This document shows, in pieces, positions 48,896 through 58,962 of a stretch of 64,000 nt of DNA (positions are counted from its first letter, which is position 1; the number at the start of each line of letters is the position of its first letter). Position numbers and translations under genes: made by a program. The notes under the pieces were generated by a model. The model was given only the letters and a program-made list of their open reading frames with translations. It did no database searches and was not told where the DNA came from. Source of the DNA: Nosema muscidifuracis (taxonomy: Eukaryota > Microsporidia > Nosematidae); assembly GCA_028335825.1 (NCBI GenBank), contig JAIOKI010000016.1:248001-312000 (forward strand). The letters are read 5' to 3'.

Positions 48896-49307
48896 AAGGG
48901 TAAAAAAATTTAATATGAGAAATCTTTCTATTATGATTTTTAGCATGAGAGTATTTTATTATGATTTTTATAAGGGAAATTTTTCAATTATATTTTTAAT
49001 ATGAGAGTATTTTATTATGATTTATGAAATGAGAAATATTACAAATAGAATTCTTAGATGTGGGTATTGTATTATGATTTATGAAATGAGAAATATTTCA
49101 ATAGAATTTTTATAAGGTAAATCTTTCAATTATATTTTTATAAGAAAAATCTTTTAATTATATTTTTATAAGGGAAATCTTTCAATTATATTTTTATAAG
49201 GTAAATCTTTCATTATGATTTTTTAATAAAATTTCTTTATAAAAAGATTATTTGAATTCACAAGATGGTGGACTCAAATAATAAAAACAATTTTTTCAAA
49301 TTTTAAT
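48896..49307. repeat. Spacer with GAAATCTTTCAATTATATTTTTATAAGG repeats
   Basis: No gene. Two related units alternate: GAGAGTATTTTATTATGATTTTTA (left) and GGAAATCTTTCAATTATATTTTTATAA (four copies, about 49118-49210). Confidence 0.5.
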
Positions 49308-50312
49308 TTAATTAGAATGAACCTTTGATGGTACAAACATAGAAATAAATTGATTAGTCTCAGCTACTTCATCTTCAGTTTTCCTTGGTGTATATTCAGG
49401 AACATATTCTACTTCATTAATGATAGATTGTACCTCCTTAGATAAAAATAATTCATCAAAATTATCAGTGGTGTATAATTTCTTAGGAAGAGTAAACTTC
49501 TTCAATACTGAAGATTCTTCATTAATCTTTCCGAACATTGGCTCTAATTTCTTAAAAGCTGATTCAGTCCATAAAATAAGTCTTCCAGCATGACCACCTG
49601 GTGCTAATTCGTAAATGTTTAATTTTTCTATATTCAATTGATCAACTCCTGGAATATTAGTGAAAGCTCTTAGCTCACTTGGTGAATCATGAATTAAAAG
49701 AATTCCCTTTCTCTTGGTGAATCTTCTATTTCTCATCTTACCCTTTGTACCTCTTAAAGATTTACTATTCTTGACTTTTTCTACTTCGTCAGCTAAATTA
49801 AAATTCTGTATAACGGCAACAGCATCTTTTGTTTTAGTCAAATTTTTAATCTCATCACTTACAATAAGTGGAATATTCTTAACATTTTCAATTCTGTGAC
49901 CTCTTGCTTCCACAAATGAAGCTTTTGATGATGCAGCTATTGACATAGCAATAGCAATTCTTCTAGTATTTAATGGTATTTTTCTGCACCATCTTCTCAT
50001 AGTAGTAGTAGGATGAGCCATTCTACCCTTTCTACAGAAATTAGCAAAGGCACCCTGTCCAGCTCTTCTGGAACCACCTCCACCTACTCTTGGTACTCTT
50101 GCAATAGCTCTTCCTGTTCCCCATGAAACAGCTGAATGTTGCATACCAGCATCTGGTGATACTGCATAAGGCTGTCTAAGATTTAATCTTTCAAGAGAAT
50201 GTACTTGTTCAATGATATCTGATCTTACATCTATAGAGAATACATCTGGTAAGTTAATGGTAGATTTTACAGTTGTACCATCCAGTCCGTAACAATTAAT
50301 TTTTGTTTCCAT
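49308..50312 (-). CDS. RPL4: 60S ribosomal protein uL4
   Basis: This 334-aa protein (yeast L4 362 aa) carries the uL4 landmarks [59 protein letters not shown] (internal loop entering the exit tunnel), then [27 protein letters not shown] and [30 protein letters not shown]. The GC content is higher than its neighbours, as for the other ribosomal genes. ATG 50312 has CCC-type GGGTTAACG just upstream. Confidence 0.96.
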   Translation of the reverse strand: METKINCYGLDGTTVKSTINLPDVFSIDVRSDIIEQVHSLERLNLRQPYAVSPDAGMQHSAVSWGTGRAIARVPRVGGGGSRRAGQGAFANFCRKGRMAHPTTTMRRWCRKIPLNTRRIAIAMSIAASSKASFVEARGHRIENVKNIPLIVSDEIKNLTKTKDAVAVIQNFNLADEVEKVKNSKSLRGTKGKMRNRRFTKRKGILLIHDSPSELRAFTNIPGVDQLNIEKLNIYELAPGGHAGRLILWTESAFKKLEPMFGKINEESSVLKKFTLPKKLYTTDNFDELFLSKEVQSIINEVEYVPEYTPRKTEDEVAETNQFISMFVPSKVHSN

Positions 50313-50742
50313 CGTTAACCCTTCTTTTTAATTTTTTTTATAAAAATTTTCATTTGCATAAAAAAATTATTTCTTAAAAAAAGATTTTCTTCATAATTTA
50401 AATATATTTGATGAAGCGTATTTAAAGATTATAATATATATTTCATTATATTATAATATATCTTTCATTAGATTTTAAAATATCACTTATAGATGAAGTA
50501 TATTTCATTATATTATAATATATCACTTATAGATGAAGTATATTTCATTAAATTATAAAATATCTTTCATTAGATTATAAAATATCTTTTATAGATTATA
50601 AAATATCACTTATAAATTAAATTTATACATAAATAATATCTTTTATAGATTAAATAATAGAATTTTATAGATTAAATATTTTAAAACATAAATAACAAAT
50701 CTAAAACACAAGAAATAAAATGAATATTTTGATAAATACAAT
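50313..50742. repeat. Divergent spacer, TATTTCATTATATTATAATATATC repeats
   Basis: No gene. TATATTTCATTATATTATAATATATCACTTATAGATGAAG and shortened forms recur about five times from 50430 to 50640. CCC is absent near the Rab5 ATG. Confidence 0.5.
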
Positions 50743-51336
50743 ATGGTAGCTTTAAGAGATAATTTACAATGTCATACATATAAAATGGTAGTACTAGGAT
50801 ATTACAGTGTAGGAAAAAGCAGTTTAACTCTTAAATATGTTAAAGGTGAATTTAATCCAAATGAAGAAAGTACAATAGGAGCATCTTTTCTTACAAAGAC
50901 AATGTCTACTAAAGATTATTGTGTAAAATTTGAAATTTGGGATACTGCTGGACAAGAAAGATATAATAGTTTAATACCAATGTATTACAGAGGAGCACAA
51001 ATAGGATTAATAGTTTATGATATAACATCAAGAGAAAGTTTTGATGTAGCAAAGAGATGGGTTGAAGAATTAAAATTTGAGAAACCTAAAGATTTTATGA
51101 AAGTACTTGTTGGTAACAAACTTGATTTAGAAAATGAAAGACAAATTACATTTGAAGAAGCTAAAGAATATTCAATTCAACAAAATCTTTTATTTCTTGA
51201 AGCTAGTGCTAAAGATGGAAATAACGTATCAAAAATATTTGAACTAATAGCAAGTAAAGTACCAAAAGACAAAATTAAACCAAAAAAGAAAGGTTTGAAA
51301 CTTGGTGATTCGTTTATGAAATATTTCTGTTGCTAA
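50743..51336 (+). CDS. VPS21: Rab5-type small GTPase
   Basis: This 197-aa protein has GYYSVGKSS (P-loop, 19-27), the Rab5-like effector region NPNEESTIGASFLT, WDTAGQERYNSLIPMYYRGA (66-85), GNKLDL (124-129) and ASAKDG, ending in a basic linker and FCC for double prenylation. The wording of switch I (ESTIGA-FLT) points to Rab5/Ypt51, which acts in endosome fusion. Its last four bases overlap the stop of the convergent CFD1 gene. Confidence 0.9.
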   Translation: MVALRDNLQCHTYKMVVLGYYSVGKSSLTLKYVKGEFNPNEESTIGASFLTKTMSTKDYCVKFEIWDTAGQERYNSLIPMYYRGAQIGLIVYDITSRESFDVAKRWVEELKFEKPKDFMKVLVGNKLDLENERQITFEEAKEYSIQQNLLFLEASAKDGNNVSKIFELIASKVPKDKIKPKKKGLKLGDSFMKYFCC

Positions 51337-52040
51337 AATAAAAATTTATTTTTCAAAATTTCATACGTCTTTAAATTTTTATATTTCGTTATAAAATCTC
51401 CTGTATCGAGAATTTTACCAAATTCTGGTTCTATAGGAAAAATACACAATAAATTTATATCATAAACTTTTGATATTTGTTCACCCCCTTTTGAAGCAAA
51501 TATATTCGTAATTTTCTTACAACATTCACATTCATACCCACTCATATTTTCTATAACTCCAAATATTCTAATAAAATTATTTTTACAAAAATCTATAGCT
51601 TTAACTGTATCACTTAATGAAACATTTTGTGAAGTAGTAACGATTAATACTTCAATATCTTTGTCTATAAGAAATTCATGCTCTTCACTTATACCAGGTG
51701 GTGTATCAATAATTACATAATCAAAACCTTCTATGGATTCCCAAAATAAATTAAGAAGACTTAGTTTTTTTGGACCTCTCCATATAACAGCATCTTCTTG
51801 TTTAATCATTGATCCCATTGATAATACAAATAAATTATCAGTAATTTTAATAGGACAAAGACCTTTTGCTGCTTTTTTGATATCTCCATGACCATTTAAA
51901 GAAGTTATACAGCTTGGTCCACAAATATCAAAATCAAGTAATAAACATTTTGATGTTTCTGATATTATAGTAGCCAATAATATTGATATACTAGATTTAC
52001 CAACTCCTCCTTTTCCACTCATAACAGCTATCTTCTTCAT
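51333..52040 (-). CDS. CFD1: Cytosolic Fe-S cluster assembly ATPase Cfd1
   Basis: This 235-aa P-loop ATPase has the deviant Walker A GKGGVGKSS (9-17), DFDICGPS, the VIIDTPPG Walker B region and GVIENMSGYECECC, where C171 and C174 form the CxxC that ligates the bridging cluster with Nbp35. There is no N-terminal four-Cys extension, so it is Cfd1 rather than Nbp35. It works in the CIA pathway, which supplies Fe-S enzymes such as Elp3 in this window. ATG 52040 has CC upstream. Confidence 0.92.
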   Translation of the reverse strand: MKKIAVMSGKGGVGKSSISILLATIISETSKCLLLDFDICGPSCITSLNGHGDIKKAAKGLCPIKITDNLFVLSMGSMIKQEDAVIWRGPKKLSLLNLFWESIEGFDYVIIDTPPGISEEHEFLIDKDIEVLIVTTSQNVSLSDTVKAIDFCKNNFIRIFGVIENMSGYECECCKKITNIFASKGGEQISKVYDINLLCIFPIEPEFGKILDTGDFITKYKNLKTYEILKNKFLF

Positions 52041-52094
52041 TTCGAAGGATAAAATTTAAGAAATAAAATCAGTGTTAAAAATATTTATTAATAT

Positions 52095-53180
52095 CTAAAA
52101 ATCATTGTCATTCCCAAATGAATGTAAATCTAAATTTTGTATGAACACAACTTCTTTATGTTTGCTTTGTAAAGAAGTTTTATTATAAAATTTACTCTTC
52201 TTTATTATAGGAATAGGTGAATTTGGATTATGAATATCAACATCTTCTGTATCAATAAATTTAACTTTCTGATTTCTTGTTCTATCTATTTTTATATTAT
52301 TTTTTATTAATTTCTCTGTATATTTAACAATAATATTCTTATATCCTGAATTAAGTTTAGTATTCTTATTAAGTATTTTAGTATAATCTTCAACAACAGG
52401 CTTTTTAATCTTTTTAATTTTATTTCTGTCAATTTCTTGGAGAACAAGCTTATTTTTTTTCTTATTAACTTTTGTAAAGGTAAAATCTATTTTTTTTTCT
52501 TCGATATCTTTTATCGTAATATCATCTAAATTGATCTTTTTTTGCTTTGAAAATGAATTTAAATTGATTTTTCTTAAATTATCTGTTCGTAAATTTATCC
52601 TTTTAGGTATTGAAATTATATTCCTGTCAAATAAACTGCTATCATTTATTTTTATAGGTGATACTAAGACAGAAACATCAAGTTTATCCCTTTGAAAAAA
52701 TCCATCATCAGAATTCTCATCGAAAAAATCAAAAGTCTTTTTTATTCCCATAATTTTATTCTGAGGAATTTCTATTTTATAATCTTTGTCATGTTTCATA
52801 ATTGTTTCATTTTGATGACTCATTTCTTTTATTTCAAAGGGCTTATCCTTAATCAAGCATTCTGTAAAATATTTAACCAAATTATCTGTTTGACATTTTG
52901 AAAGAATCTCCTTAATTTTAATACTTCTGTAGAATAAATTAAATCTTAAATCTTTAAAATATTTTTCATTGTTTAATTTTATACCTTGTAATTTATTTGA
53001 CATTTTAAATAGCAAATTAATATTTTTAAGTTTGATTTTATATGATCTCCTTTCTTTGATTTTTTTAAATTGAATAATCTGTCTTTTAAGTTTAAAATTG
53101 TTTAGTAGTGAATATTTCCTATTGATGAGATACATTATGATTTCTCTTTTTGTTGGAGACCCTGTAAATATAAAATCCAT
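52095..53180 (-). CDS. Basic Lys/Ile-rich protein, unknown function
   Basis: This 361-aa protein is not recognised. The N-terminus MDFIFTGSPTKREIIMYL carries SPTKR, a CDK-like site. Residues 20-110 look helical and basic, and the middle contains an acidic island (FDFFDENSDDGFF) and VSVLVSPIK, followed by repeated basic segments (IPKRINLRTDNLRKINLNSF). Lys content is high and a nuclear place is plausible. GGG lies one base before the ATG. It shares direction with, and lies 54 bases upstream of, CFD1. Confidence 0.75.
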   Translation of the reverse strand: MDFIFTGSPTKREIIMYLINRKYSLLNNFKLKRQIIQFKKIKERRSYKIKLKNINLLFKMSNKLQGIKLNNEKYFKDLRFNLFYRSIKIKEILSKCQTDNLVKYFTECLIKDKPFEIKEMSHQNETIMKHDKDYKIEIPQNKIMGIKKTFDFFDENSDDGFFQRDKLDVSVLVSPIKINDSSLFDRNIISIPKRINLRTDNLRKINLNSFSKQKKINLDDITIKDIEEKKIDFTFTKVNKKKNKLVLQEIDRNKIKKIKKPVVEDYTKILNKNTKLNSGYKNIIVKYTEKLIKNNIKIDRTRNQKVKFIDTEDVDIHNPNSPIPIIKKSKFYNKTSLQSKHKEVVFIQNLDLHSFGNDNDF

Positions 53181-53486
53181 ACCCTTTTATTTTTGGTTTA
53201 TTTTATTTTAATTCAGGACCCTTCCAATAAAAAAACATTTGATTTAAAAAATCATATTCTTTTTAAATATGATTTATATTCGTTCTTAATTTGATTTTCT
53301 TATTCTCATAACAATGATTGAAGAAATCTTAAAATGTTTAAATAAATTCATACCTTATTATTTCATTATATTCTCATAAAATGATTGAAGAAATCTTAAA
53401 ATGTTTAAATAAAATCATTACCTTATTATTTCATTATATTCTCATAACACCGACTGAAGAAATCTTAAAATGTTTAAATAAAATCA
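53181..53486. repeat. 68-bp tandem repeats derived from the RAD1 3' end
   Basis: No gene. TTCTCATAAC...TTGAAGAAATCTTAAAATGTTTAAATAAA..CATTACCTTATTATTTCATTATA starts at 53303, 53371 and 53439 (68-bp period). A further, diverged TTCTCGTAATC at 53497 lies inside the RAD1 coding end, so the array appears to have grown from the gene's 3' terminus. Confidence 0.7.
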
Positions 53487-55799
53487 TTATTTTATATTCT
53501 CGTAATCTTCATTAAAAAAATCAAAAATTTTGATACCTGCTTCACTACCCATCTTTCTTATTAATTCACCTCTTCTACTATTAACAATTTCTTTGATATT
53601 TTTAAAATTCTTAAAAATTTTTCTAAGATTAAACTGATTGATTCCAGGTATAGATAATAAAATCTCTTGTAGGATAGGATCTATATCTAATTTAGTAATA
53701 TTAGGTTCATCTGTTTCTTTTTTCTGCATTTGTCTAAAAATCTTTGTACTAAACAAACCTGATTCAGACCAGATTACTCTAATATTAGGAAAAGTTATTA
53801 AAAAAAGACAGAATTTCGAAATTAATGAATTTCTAAATGTATCAGCATCATGATTATAGAAATCTGATAAACAAGGTCTACAATTGAATTCAATTAAAAG
53901 AATAGATCTATTATAATGAAAAGTAAGCATTCTAGCTTGGTTATACAATCTACCTGATTTTATAGAAGATATCAAATCAGAAATATTTTTACGTTCTATG
54001 CAGATTTTTTCATTTAAAAGATAATCTCCAATTTGTAAAGTAGAAACTGTGATAGAATTCCCTGCTTTGTATAGAAAAAATGGCAATTCTGATCTCAATT
54101 CTCTAGAATCTACCACAATTTCGTAAGTATTTTCATTTTCTTCTGAACTAAATTCTTCTAAGATATTATGATTATTATCTAATATAACGGGTAATTTACT
54201 TCTTTTATCTATTAATTGTTCAAAATACAATTTTTCTTTTCTGAGACTGTTCAAATATTTTTGTTCTTCTAAAGAATCTTTATAAATTAATGAATTAACC
54301 TTAATATTTACTCTATTTCCGATATATTCACATTTTCGTATACTTGAAATATCTAAATCGTATAAAATAAATGAATATTTCTTGTCTTTTTTTAGTTTAA
54401 TAATATTGTAAGAATTATTGTATACAAACTTATCATTAAAATCTGTAGATTCTTGACCTATGTGTGAAGTATAAAATTCATCAACACTTTTACTTTCATT
54501 CAAACAAATATTCATTTTCATAAACTTTTCTTCAAGAATACTATCTTCCATCAAAATATAAACGTTATTGAATTCCTTCCTTGTATAAAAATTAACATTA
54601 TTTAAAAGCTTTTTGCTAAGACTTTCTAAGTTAGATTCAATATCAAATTTTACAGTAGATGATGAAAATACAATAAAATAAATATCTGCATTTCTGTTAA
54701 ATAAAAGTTCGACCAATCTTATAAATTTTAAGTTGTATTTATCTGTATTCTTATCTTTTAAAAATATACCTAAATCTTTTTCATAAACTTGAGTATTAGT
54801 AATTTCTTCATATTTAATAAAGACTTCTTTTTTCTTATGTTTCTTATTTTTAAAATAATATTTCATATTTGTAATTGCCTCTTTTTGCTCATCTTTTAAC
54901 ATTTGTTGATTTTCAAAACAAAATAAGTCAATTTTATCTATTAAAATAAGTGTATATTTGCTATTTAACCAAGTACTATCTTTTCCTAACTCAATTTGTT
55001 TGTTAATTAATCTCATACATTCCATATAAAATTTAAGTGGATTGCAAGAAAATAACAGTTCTATTAAAAATTTGATATCTCTAATATCACCTACTTGATT
55101 TTTCATATAAGCATTTGAAATTAATATAAGTTCATAATCAACATCTATCTTATTATTTTTCAATAATTCTTTGATAATCTCAATCATTATAATTTGTAAT
55201 TCCAGCATGTGTTCAGTAAGCCTTAATTTATGCTCAGTATAGACAATATCTTGATCAAGAGATTCTATGACTCGTTGATGGAATCTTGGATATAAAATAA
55301 GATTATTTGTACGAAGTGTTGAACAATTTCTTTCTAAACTCCCTACGCCATAAGCAAAAGGTATACAATTTGAAGAAAATGCTTTTATCGATCCATTCTG
55401 ATTATTTTTTCTATATACATACAATATAAAGGCTTCTAAACTATTTTCCTTAATTTTATCAGCATCTCTAATGATTATTGCACTTATTTTATTTATAGGA
55501 ATGTTAGTTTCTAAAAAATCGGTCAATAAAATTCTACTGCTGCATAAAAATACACCACCTTTTAGATATAATTTGTTACGTGCAGTTTTATCTAAATTTT
55601 TTGTGTTCCTCAAATATTCATGCTGTAGATTCAAATTTGATTCGTCATAATTTATTAGAAATACAAGTGAATATTTATTTAAATATAGCATAATATTGAT
55701 GTTCATAACTAAATTTAAATGTAACCCGTATGAACTTATTAATATAAATGAAGAGTTTTTTGTTTCTTCTAATATTTCTTTTTCATAGTTGAGTAACAT
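53487..55799 (-). CDS. RAD1: XPF/Rad1 structure-specific endonuclease
   Basis: This 770-aa protein combines a degenerate SF2 helicase-like N-terminal half with a C-terminal ERCC4 nuclease domain. The nuclease core is VVDSRELRSELPFFLYKAG, then GDYLLNEKICIERKNISDLISSI with the catalytic ERKxxxD at 602-608, then a helix-hairpin-helix region (LLSIPGINQFNLRKIF). The N-terminal half lacks an obvious Walker A lysine motif, as usual for XPF. With Rad10/ERCC1 it cuts 5' of lesions and flaps in nucleotide excision repair. CCCC lies two bases before the ATG. It is divergent from OGG1. Confidence 0.92.
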   Translation of the reverse strand: MLLNYEKEILEETKNSSFILISSYGLHLNLVMNINIMLYLNKYSLVFLINYDESNLNLQHEYLRNTKNLDKTARNKLYLKGGVFLCSSRILLTDFLETNIPINKISAIIIRDADKIKENSLEAFILYVYRKNNQNGSIKAFSSNCIPFAYGVGSLERNCSTLRTNNLILYPRFHQRVIESLDQDIVYTEHKLRLTEHMLELQIIMIEIIKELLKNNKIDVDYELILISNAYMKNQVGDIRDIKFLIELLFSCNPLKFYMECMRLINKQIELGKDSTWLNSKYTLILIDKIDLFCFENQQMLKDEQKEAITNMKYYFKNKKHKKKEVFIKYEEITNTQVYEKDLGIFLKDKNTDKYNLKFIRLVELLFNRNADIYFIVFSSSTVKFDIESNLESLSKKLLNNVNFYTRKEFNNVYILMEDSILEEKFMKMNICLNESKSVDEFYTSHIGQESTDFNDKFVYNNSYNIIKLKKDKKYSFILYDLDISSIRKCEYIGNRVNIKVNSLIYKDSLEEQKYLNSLRKEKLYFEQLIDKRSKLPVILDNNHNILEEFSSEENENTYEIVVDSRELRSELPFFLYKAGNSITVSTLQIGDYLLNEKICIERKNISDLISSIKSGRLYNQARMLTFHYNRSILLIEFNCRPCLSDFYNHDADTFRNSLISKFCLFLITFPNIRVIWSESGLFSTKIFRQMQKKETDEPNITKLDIDPILQEILLSIPGINQFNLRKIFKNFKNIKEIVNSRRGELIRKMGSEAGIKIFDFFNEDYENIK

Positions 55800-56067
55800 G
55801 TGGGGAAAATCATATGAGTTTATGCAAAAAAAATCAATTTATAAAAAATAATCTTTGCATAAACTAAAATAATACAATATAATTCAAATATCAAAATATA
55901 TTCTAATTATTAAAATATAACCTAATAAATACAATATAAATTAACTGTTAAAATATAAACTAGATAATACAATATAAATTAACTGTTAAAATATAACCTA
56001 ATAATACAATAAAATTCAAATACAAATCAATTGTTCGTTATATGAAAAAATAATATTTTCTAACCCA
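55800..56067. repeat. Divergent spacer with AAATATAACCTAATAATACAATATAAATTAACTGTT repeats
   Basis: No gene. About three units of 40-45 bp recur between 55910 and 56030. CCC directly precedes the OGG1 ATG. Confidence 0.5.
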
Positions 56068-56964
56068 ATGGATTGGATTTTATTAGAGAATGAAGAATAT
56101 ATAAATTTAAATGAAACATTGTTCAGTGGACAAGTTTTTAATTTTTATAAAACAGATAAAAACGAATATACTGGTTCTATATACTTTTTTATAATAAGTC
56201 TATTACAGAAAGATAAAAAAATTTATTATAAAATTCTTAGTACTAAAATAAATGATCAGAATCTTATTAATAAATATATAAGAAGATTTTTTACTTTACA
56301 GATAAATTATAAAATAAATATGCCTACTCTGAAACCTACAGGATTAAGATTAATTAATAATTCTTTAATAGCTACTATATTCTCATTTATATGTTCAGCT
56401 AATAATAATGTAAAAAGAATAACCAAAATGGTCAAATTTTTATACTCACAAGGGGAATTTGCTTGTAAATATAAGAACATAGATTTTTATTATTTTCCCT
56501 CACTTGATAAATTAAATAACATAGAAAATGATTTAAAAATTCAAGGATTTGGTTACAGAAGCAAATATATTTGTAAGACAGCAGATTTTTTGATTAGCTT
56601 AGATTCATTTAAAGAAATACGGGAATTTGATGATTTAGTACATGAGGAAATGATCAGAGACGAAAATAATGAAGTTTTAGATTTGAGTAAAAAAATTGAT
56701 TCGAATTCGTTTAAAACGAATTTAATTAAATTATCTGGCATAGGTCCTAAAGTAAGAGATTGTATTTGTTTAATGGGATTAGGATTATTTGAAGTTGTTC
56801 CTATAGATACTCACATATTTAAATATTCAAAAACATTATTCGACTTAAAAGAAAATCGTTTGACATCTAAAATTTATAAAGATATTCAAGAAAAATTTAT
56901 ACAAAAATTTGGTAAGTATGCTGGTATTCATCAATTATATATATTCAAAGAATATCTACAGTAA
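56068..56964 (+). CDS. OGG1: 8-oxoguanine DNA glycosylase/AP lyase Ogg1
   Basis: This 298-aa protein has the OGG1 N-terminal domain and a HhH-GPD core. FSFICSANNNVKRITKMV, GFGYRSKYI, and LSGIGPKVRDCICLMGLGLFEVVPIDTHI contain the catalytic Lys228 (human K249) and Asp247 (human D268). It removes oxidised guanine opposite cytosine. The lesion pocket wording DCICLMGL is typical of OGG1. The last codons lie inside a 60-bp tandem duplication. Confidence 0.93.
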   Translation: MDWILLENEEYINLNETLFSGQVFNFYKTDKNEYTGSIYFFIISLLQKDKKIYYKILSTKINDQNLINKYIRRFFTLQINYKINMPTLKPTGLRLINNSLIATIFSFICSANNNVKRITKMVKFLYSQGEFACKYKNIDFYYFPSLDKLNNIENDLKIQGFGYRSKYICKTADFLISLDSFKEIREFDDLVHEEMIRDENNEVLDLSKKIDSNSFKTNLIKLSGIGPKVRDCICLMGLGLFEVVPIDTHIFKYSKTLFDLKENRLTSKIYKDIQEKFIQKFGKYAGIHQLYIFKEYLQ

Positions 56965-57067
56965 ATTATATTTATTAAATATGTTTTTCTATTGTATGAA
57001 TTGAAAAAAGAATATCTACAGTAAATTATATTTATTAAATATGTTTTTCTATTGTATGACTTGAAAA
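56947..57067 (+). repeat. 60-bp tandem duplication across the OGG1 stop codon
   Basis: AAAGAATATCTACAGTAAAT and the following 40 bases occur twice with a 60-bp period, with a single mismatch at 57000/57060. The first copy carries the last codons of OGG1 and its stop; the second is non-coding and ends close to the stop of the convergent gene at 57073. Confidence 0.9.
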
Positions 57068-57072
57068 TTGAA

Positions 57073-58962
57073 CTAAAGATTTTTGATACTTTTATACAAA
57101 TCAATAAATTCACTTAATGTTAATTCTATAGGTTTAGCAGTTCCATCATTTTCTATGTAAATCTTTCTTAATTCTTCAAACCACTTGTTGTCACTTTGAT
57201 CTACCATATTATAACTCAAGTTTATTTTGTAAATTTTATTTTCTAAATTAAACGTTACAAAGCTTTTTGTAACTAAATCAGGAATAAGACTGTATCTGTA
57301 ATATATTTTTAAATTCCATATAATAAATTGAATATTTTCTAATTCAAAAATTTCTTCATTTTTAATATTTGAAATAATTCTATCATAAGCTTGATCATAA
57401 GATATTACAAATCCAAAAATATCTACTGAAAAATATTCCCTGACAATATTTCCATGTTGATAAATTTTTTTTAAATATGTGATGTATTTCTTTGTATTCT
57501 TTATAATATAATTTTCTATCTTACAATAATCTGGATATACTGATATCTTTATATCATTCAATTTATATTCTATAAAATCTTCATATAAATGTAATGAAAT
57601 TCCAGTTAATTTATCTCCATTATAATCATAATCTACTATGCAGTCACTGAACAAAGAAATTGAAGAAATGCACATATTTTTCAATAGTAAAAGAAAATTT
57701 TCAAAATACATAATAGTTGTTTTGTTAGCAAATTCCATAGATTTGTTTTTATCAATAAAAACTTTATAACTATCAATATACAAATCAAATTCTATGCAAT
57801 CATCTTTAAAACTTATAAATTTAAATTTGATATTCTGAATCCAAACATTTTTCTTTTGTCTTTTTATTTCGTAATTAATGAAGCTATCTTGAATTGCTTT
57901 GAAAAAATATGTCTCTGCTTTTAAGGCTTCTTGAAATAGAACAAAAAGTTTAGGATTTTTAAAACTTATAATATTTTCCGTATCAAATATTACTTTCATA
58001 AATAAATCTATATCTCTGTTCTGATTAATAACAATATTTTTTAACTTATTATCAGATATATCTTTAATTTCATCATTTGATATAGAACCTTTATTAAAAA
58101 TGATATACCATCCTTCATCTAAGGAAAATTTTAAATTAGGAAATTTCTTGTTCAATGCATTACAAAATTCTTCGATTTTATCAAAGTCGAAATTTTTGTT
58201 TACTTTTAAATTTACATCTTCGATATTAACATTAAATTGCTTAAATCCTCCTTCCATCTTAAATTCAATTCTTTTTTTTAATGCTCTAAACTTTTTATGT
58301 AAATCATAAAGTTTTGCATATAACGTTTCTATTTCTATATATTTTATCAACTTTGATATGGTAAAGTTTTTTATGTATATAACGGGATCAATTAAAGAAA
58401 ATTTTGGATTTGAAATATCACCACATAAAGTGACTTTATATTTATGATTAAGTATTACTATATTGTTTTCTATAGTAATATTATTAAAATAATCAATATT
58501 TTCTTTTTGTAAATATATTTTGATCAATCTTAGATAATATTCATCAAATGTATTTTCTGTATTATCACATACTTCATTATTAGATATATAAAGATTTCTT
58601 AAGGCTTCATTAACATTCCAAGAGGGTGAAATTGTATTTTTAAGATTTTCAAATACAAAAGCAAGCCTATTAGCTATATCTTCGTAACAATTTGTTATGT
58701 TTACTTCTCTTACATGTGGAAGATATTGAATACCAAGATCAAGTAAGTAGAGAAGCTCAAAATCAGCTATCTTTTGTTTAAAGAATGATACAAGATTTTT
58801 TCTACATTCAATCTCCTTAACTGTATGATATGCATTCAAATTTTCTTTTAATTCGTTCAGTGTGTTATTCATAAAAAATTCTATAAATTCTTTGTAATTT
58901 ACAGTGGGTTTATCGCTAATCTCCAAATCTACTTCTGGTAGAGGCAACCGGATTTTTGTCAT
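57073..58962 (-). CDS. Mediator subunit Med14/Rgr1-like (N-terminal type)
   Basis: Translation is taken from ATG 58962 (MTKIRLPLPEVDLE), the first ATG after CCC; the frame is open further upstream but without an ATG. The 629-aa protein shows a pattern like Med14's N-terminus: YKEFIEFFMNNTLNELKENL, a Lys-rich turn, LVSFFKQKIADFELLYLLDLGIQYLP, then paired helices and ALRNLYIS. The remainder alternates beta- and helix-rich segments like Med14's repeats. Med14 is the architectural backbone of Mediator. The match is by pattern only. Confidence 0.45.
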   Translation of the reverse strand: MTKIRLPLPEVDLEISDKPTVNYKEFIEFFMNNTLNELKENLNAYHTVKEIECRKNLVSFFKQKIADFELLYLLDLGIQYLPHVREVNITNCYEDIANRLAFVFENLKNTISPSWNVNEALRNLYISNNEVCDNTENTFDEYYLRLIKIYLQKENIDYFNNITIENNIVILNHKYKVTLCGDISNPKFSLIDPVIYIKNFTISKLIKYIEIETLYAKLYDLHKKFRALKKRIEFKMEGGFKQFNVNIEDVNLKVNKNFDFDKIEEFCNALNKKFPNLKFSLDEGWYIIFNKGSISNDEIKDISDNKLKNIVINQNRDIDLFMKVIFDTENIISFKNPKLFVLFQEALKAETYFFKAIQDSFINYEIKRQKKNVWIQNIKFKFISFKDDCIEFDLYIDSYKVFIDKNKSMEFANKTTIMYFENFLLLLKNMCISSISLFSDCIVDYDYNGDKLTGISLHLYEDFIEYKLNDIKISVYPDYCKIENYIIKNTKKYITYLKKIYQHGNIVREYFSVDIFGFVISYDQAYDRIISNIKNEEIFELENIQFIIWNLKIYYRYSLIPDLVTKSFVTFNLENKIYKINLSYNMVDQSDNKWFEELRKIYIENDGTAKPIELTLSEFIDLYKSIKNL

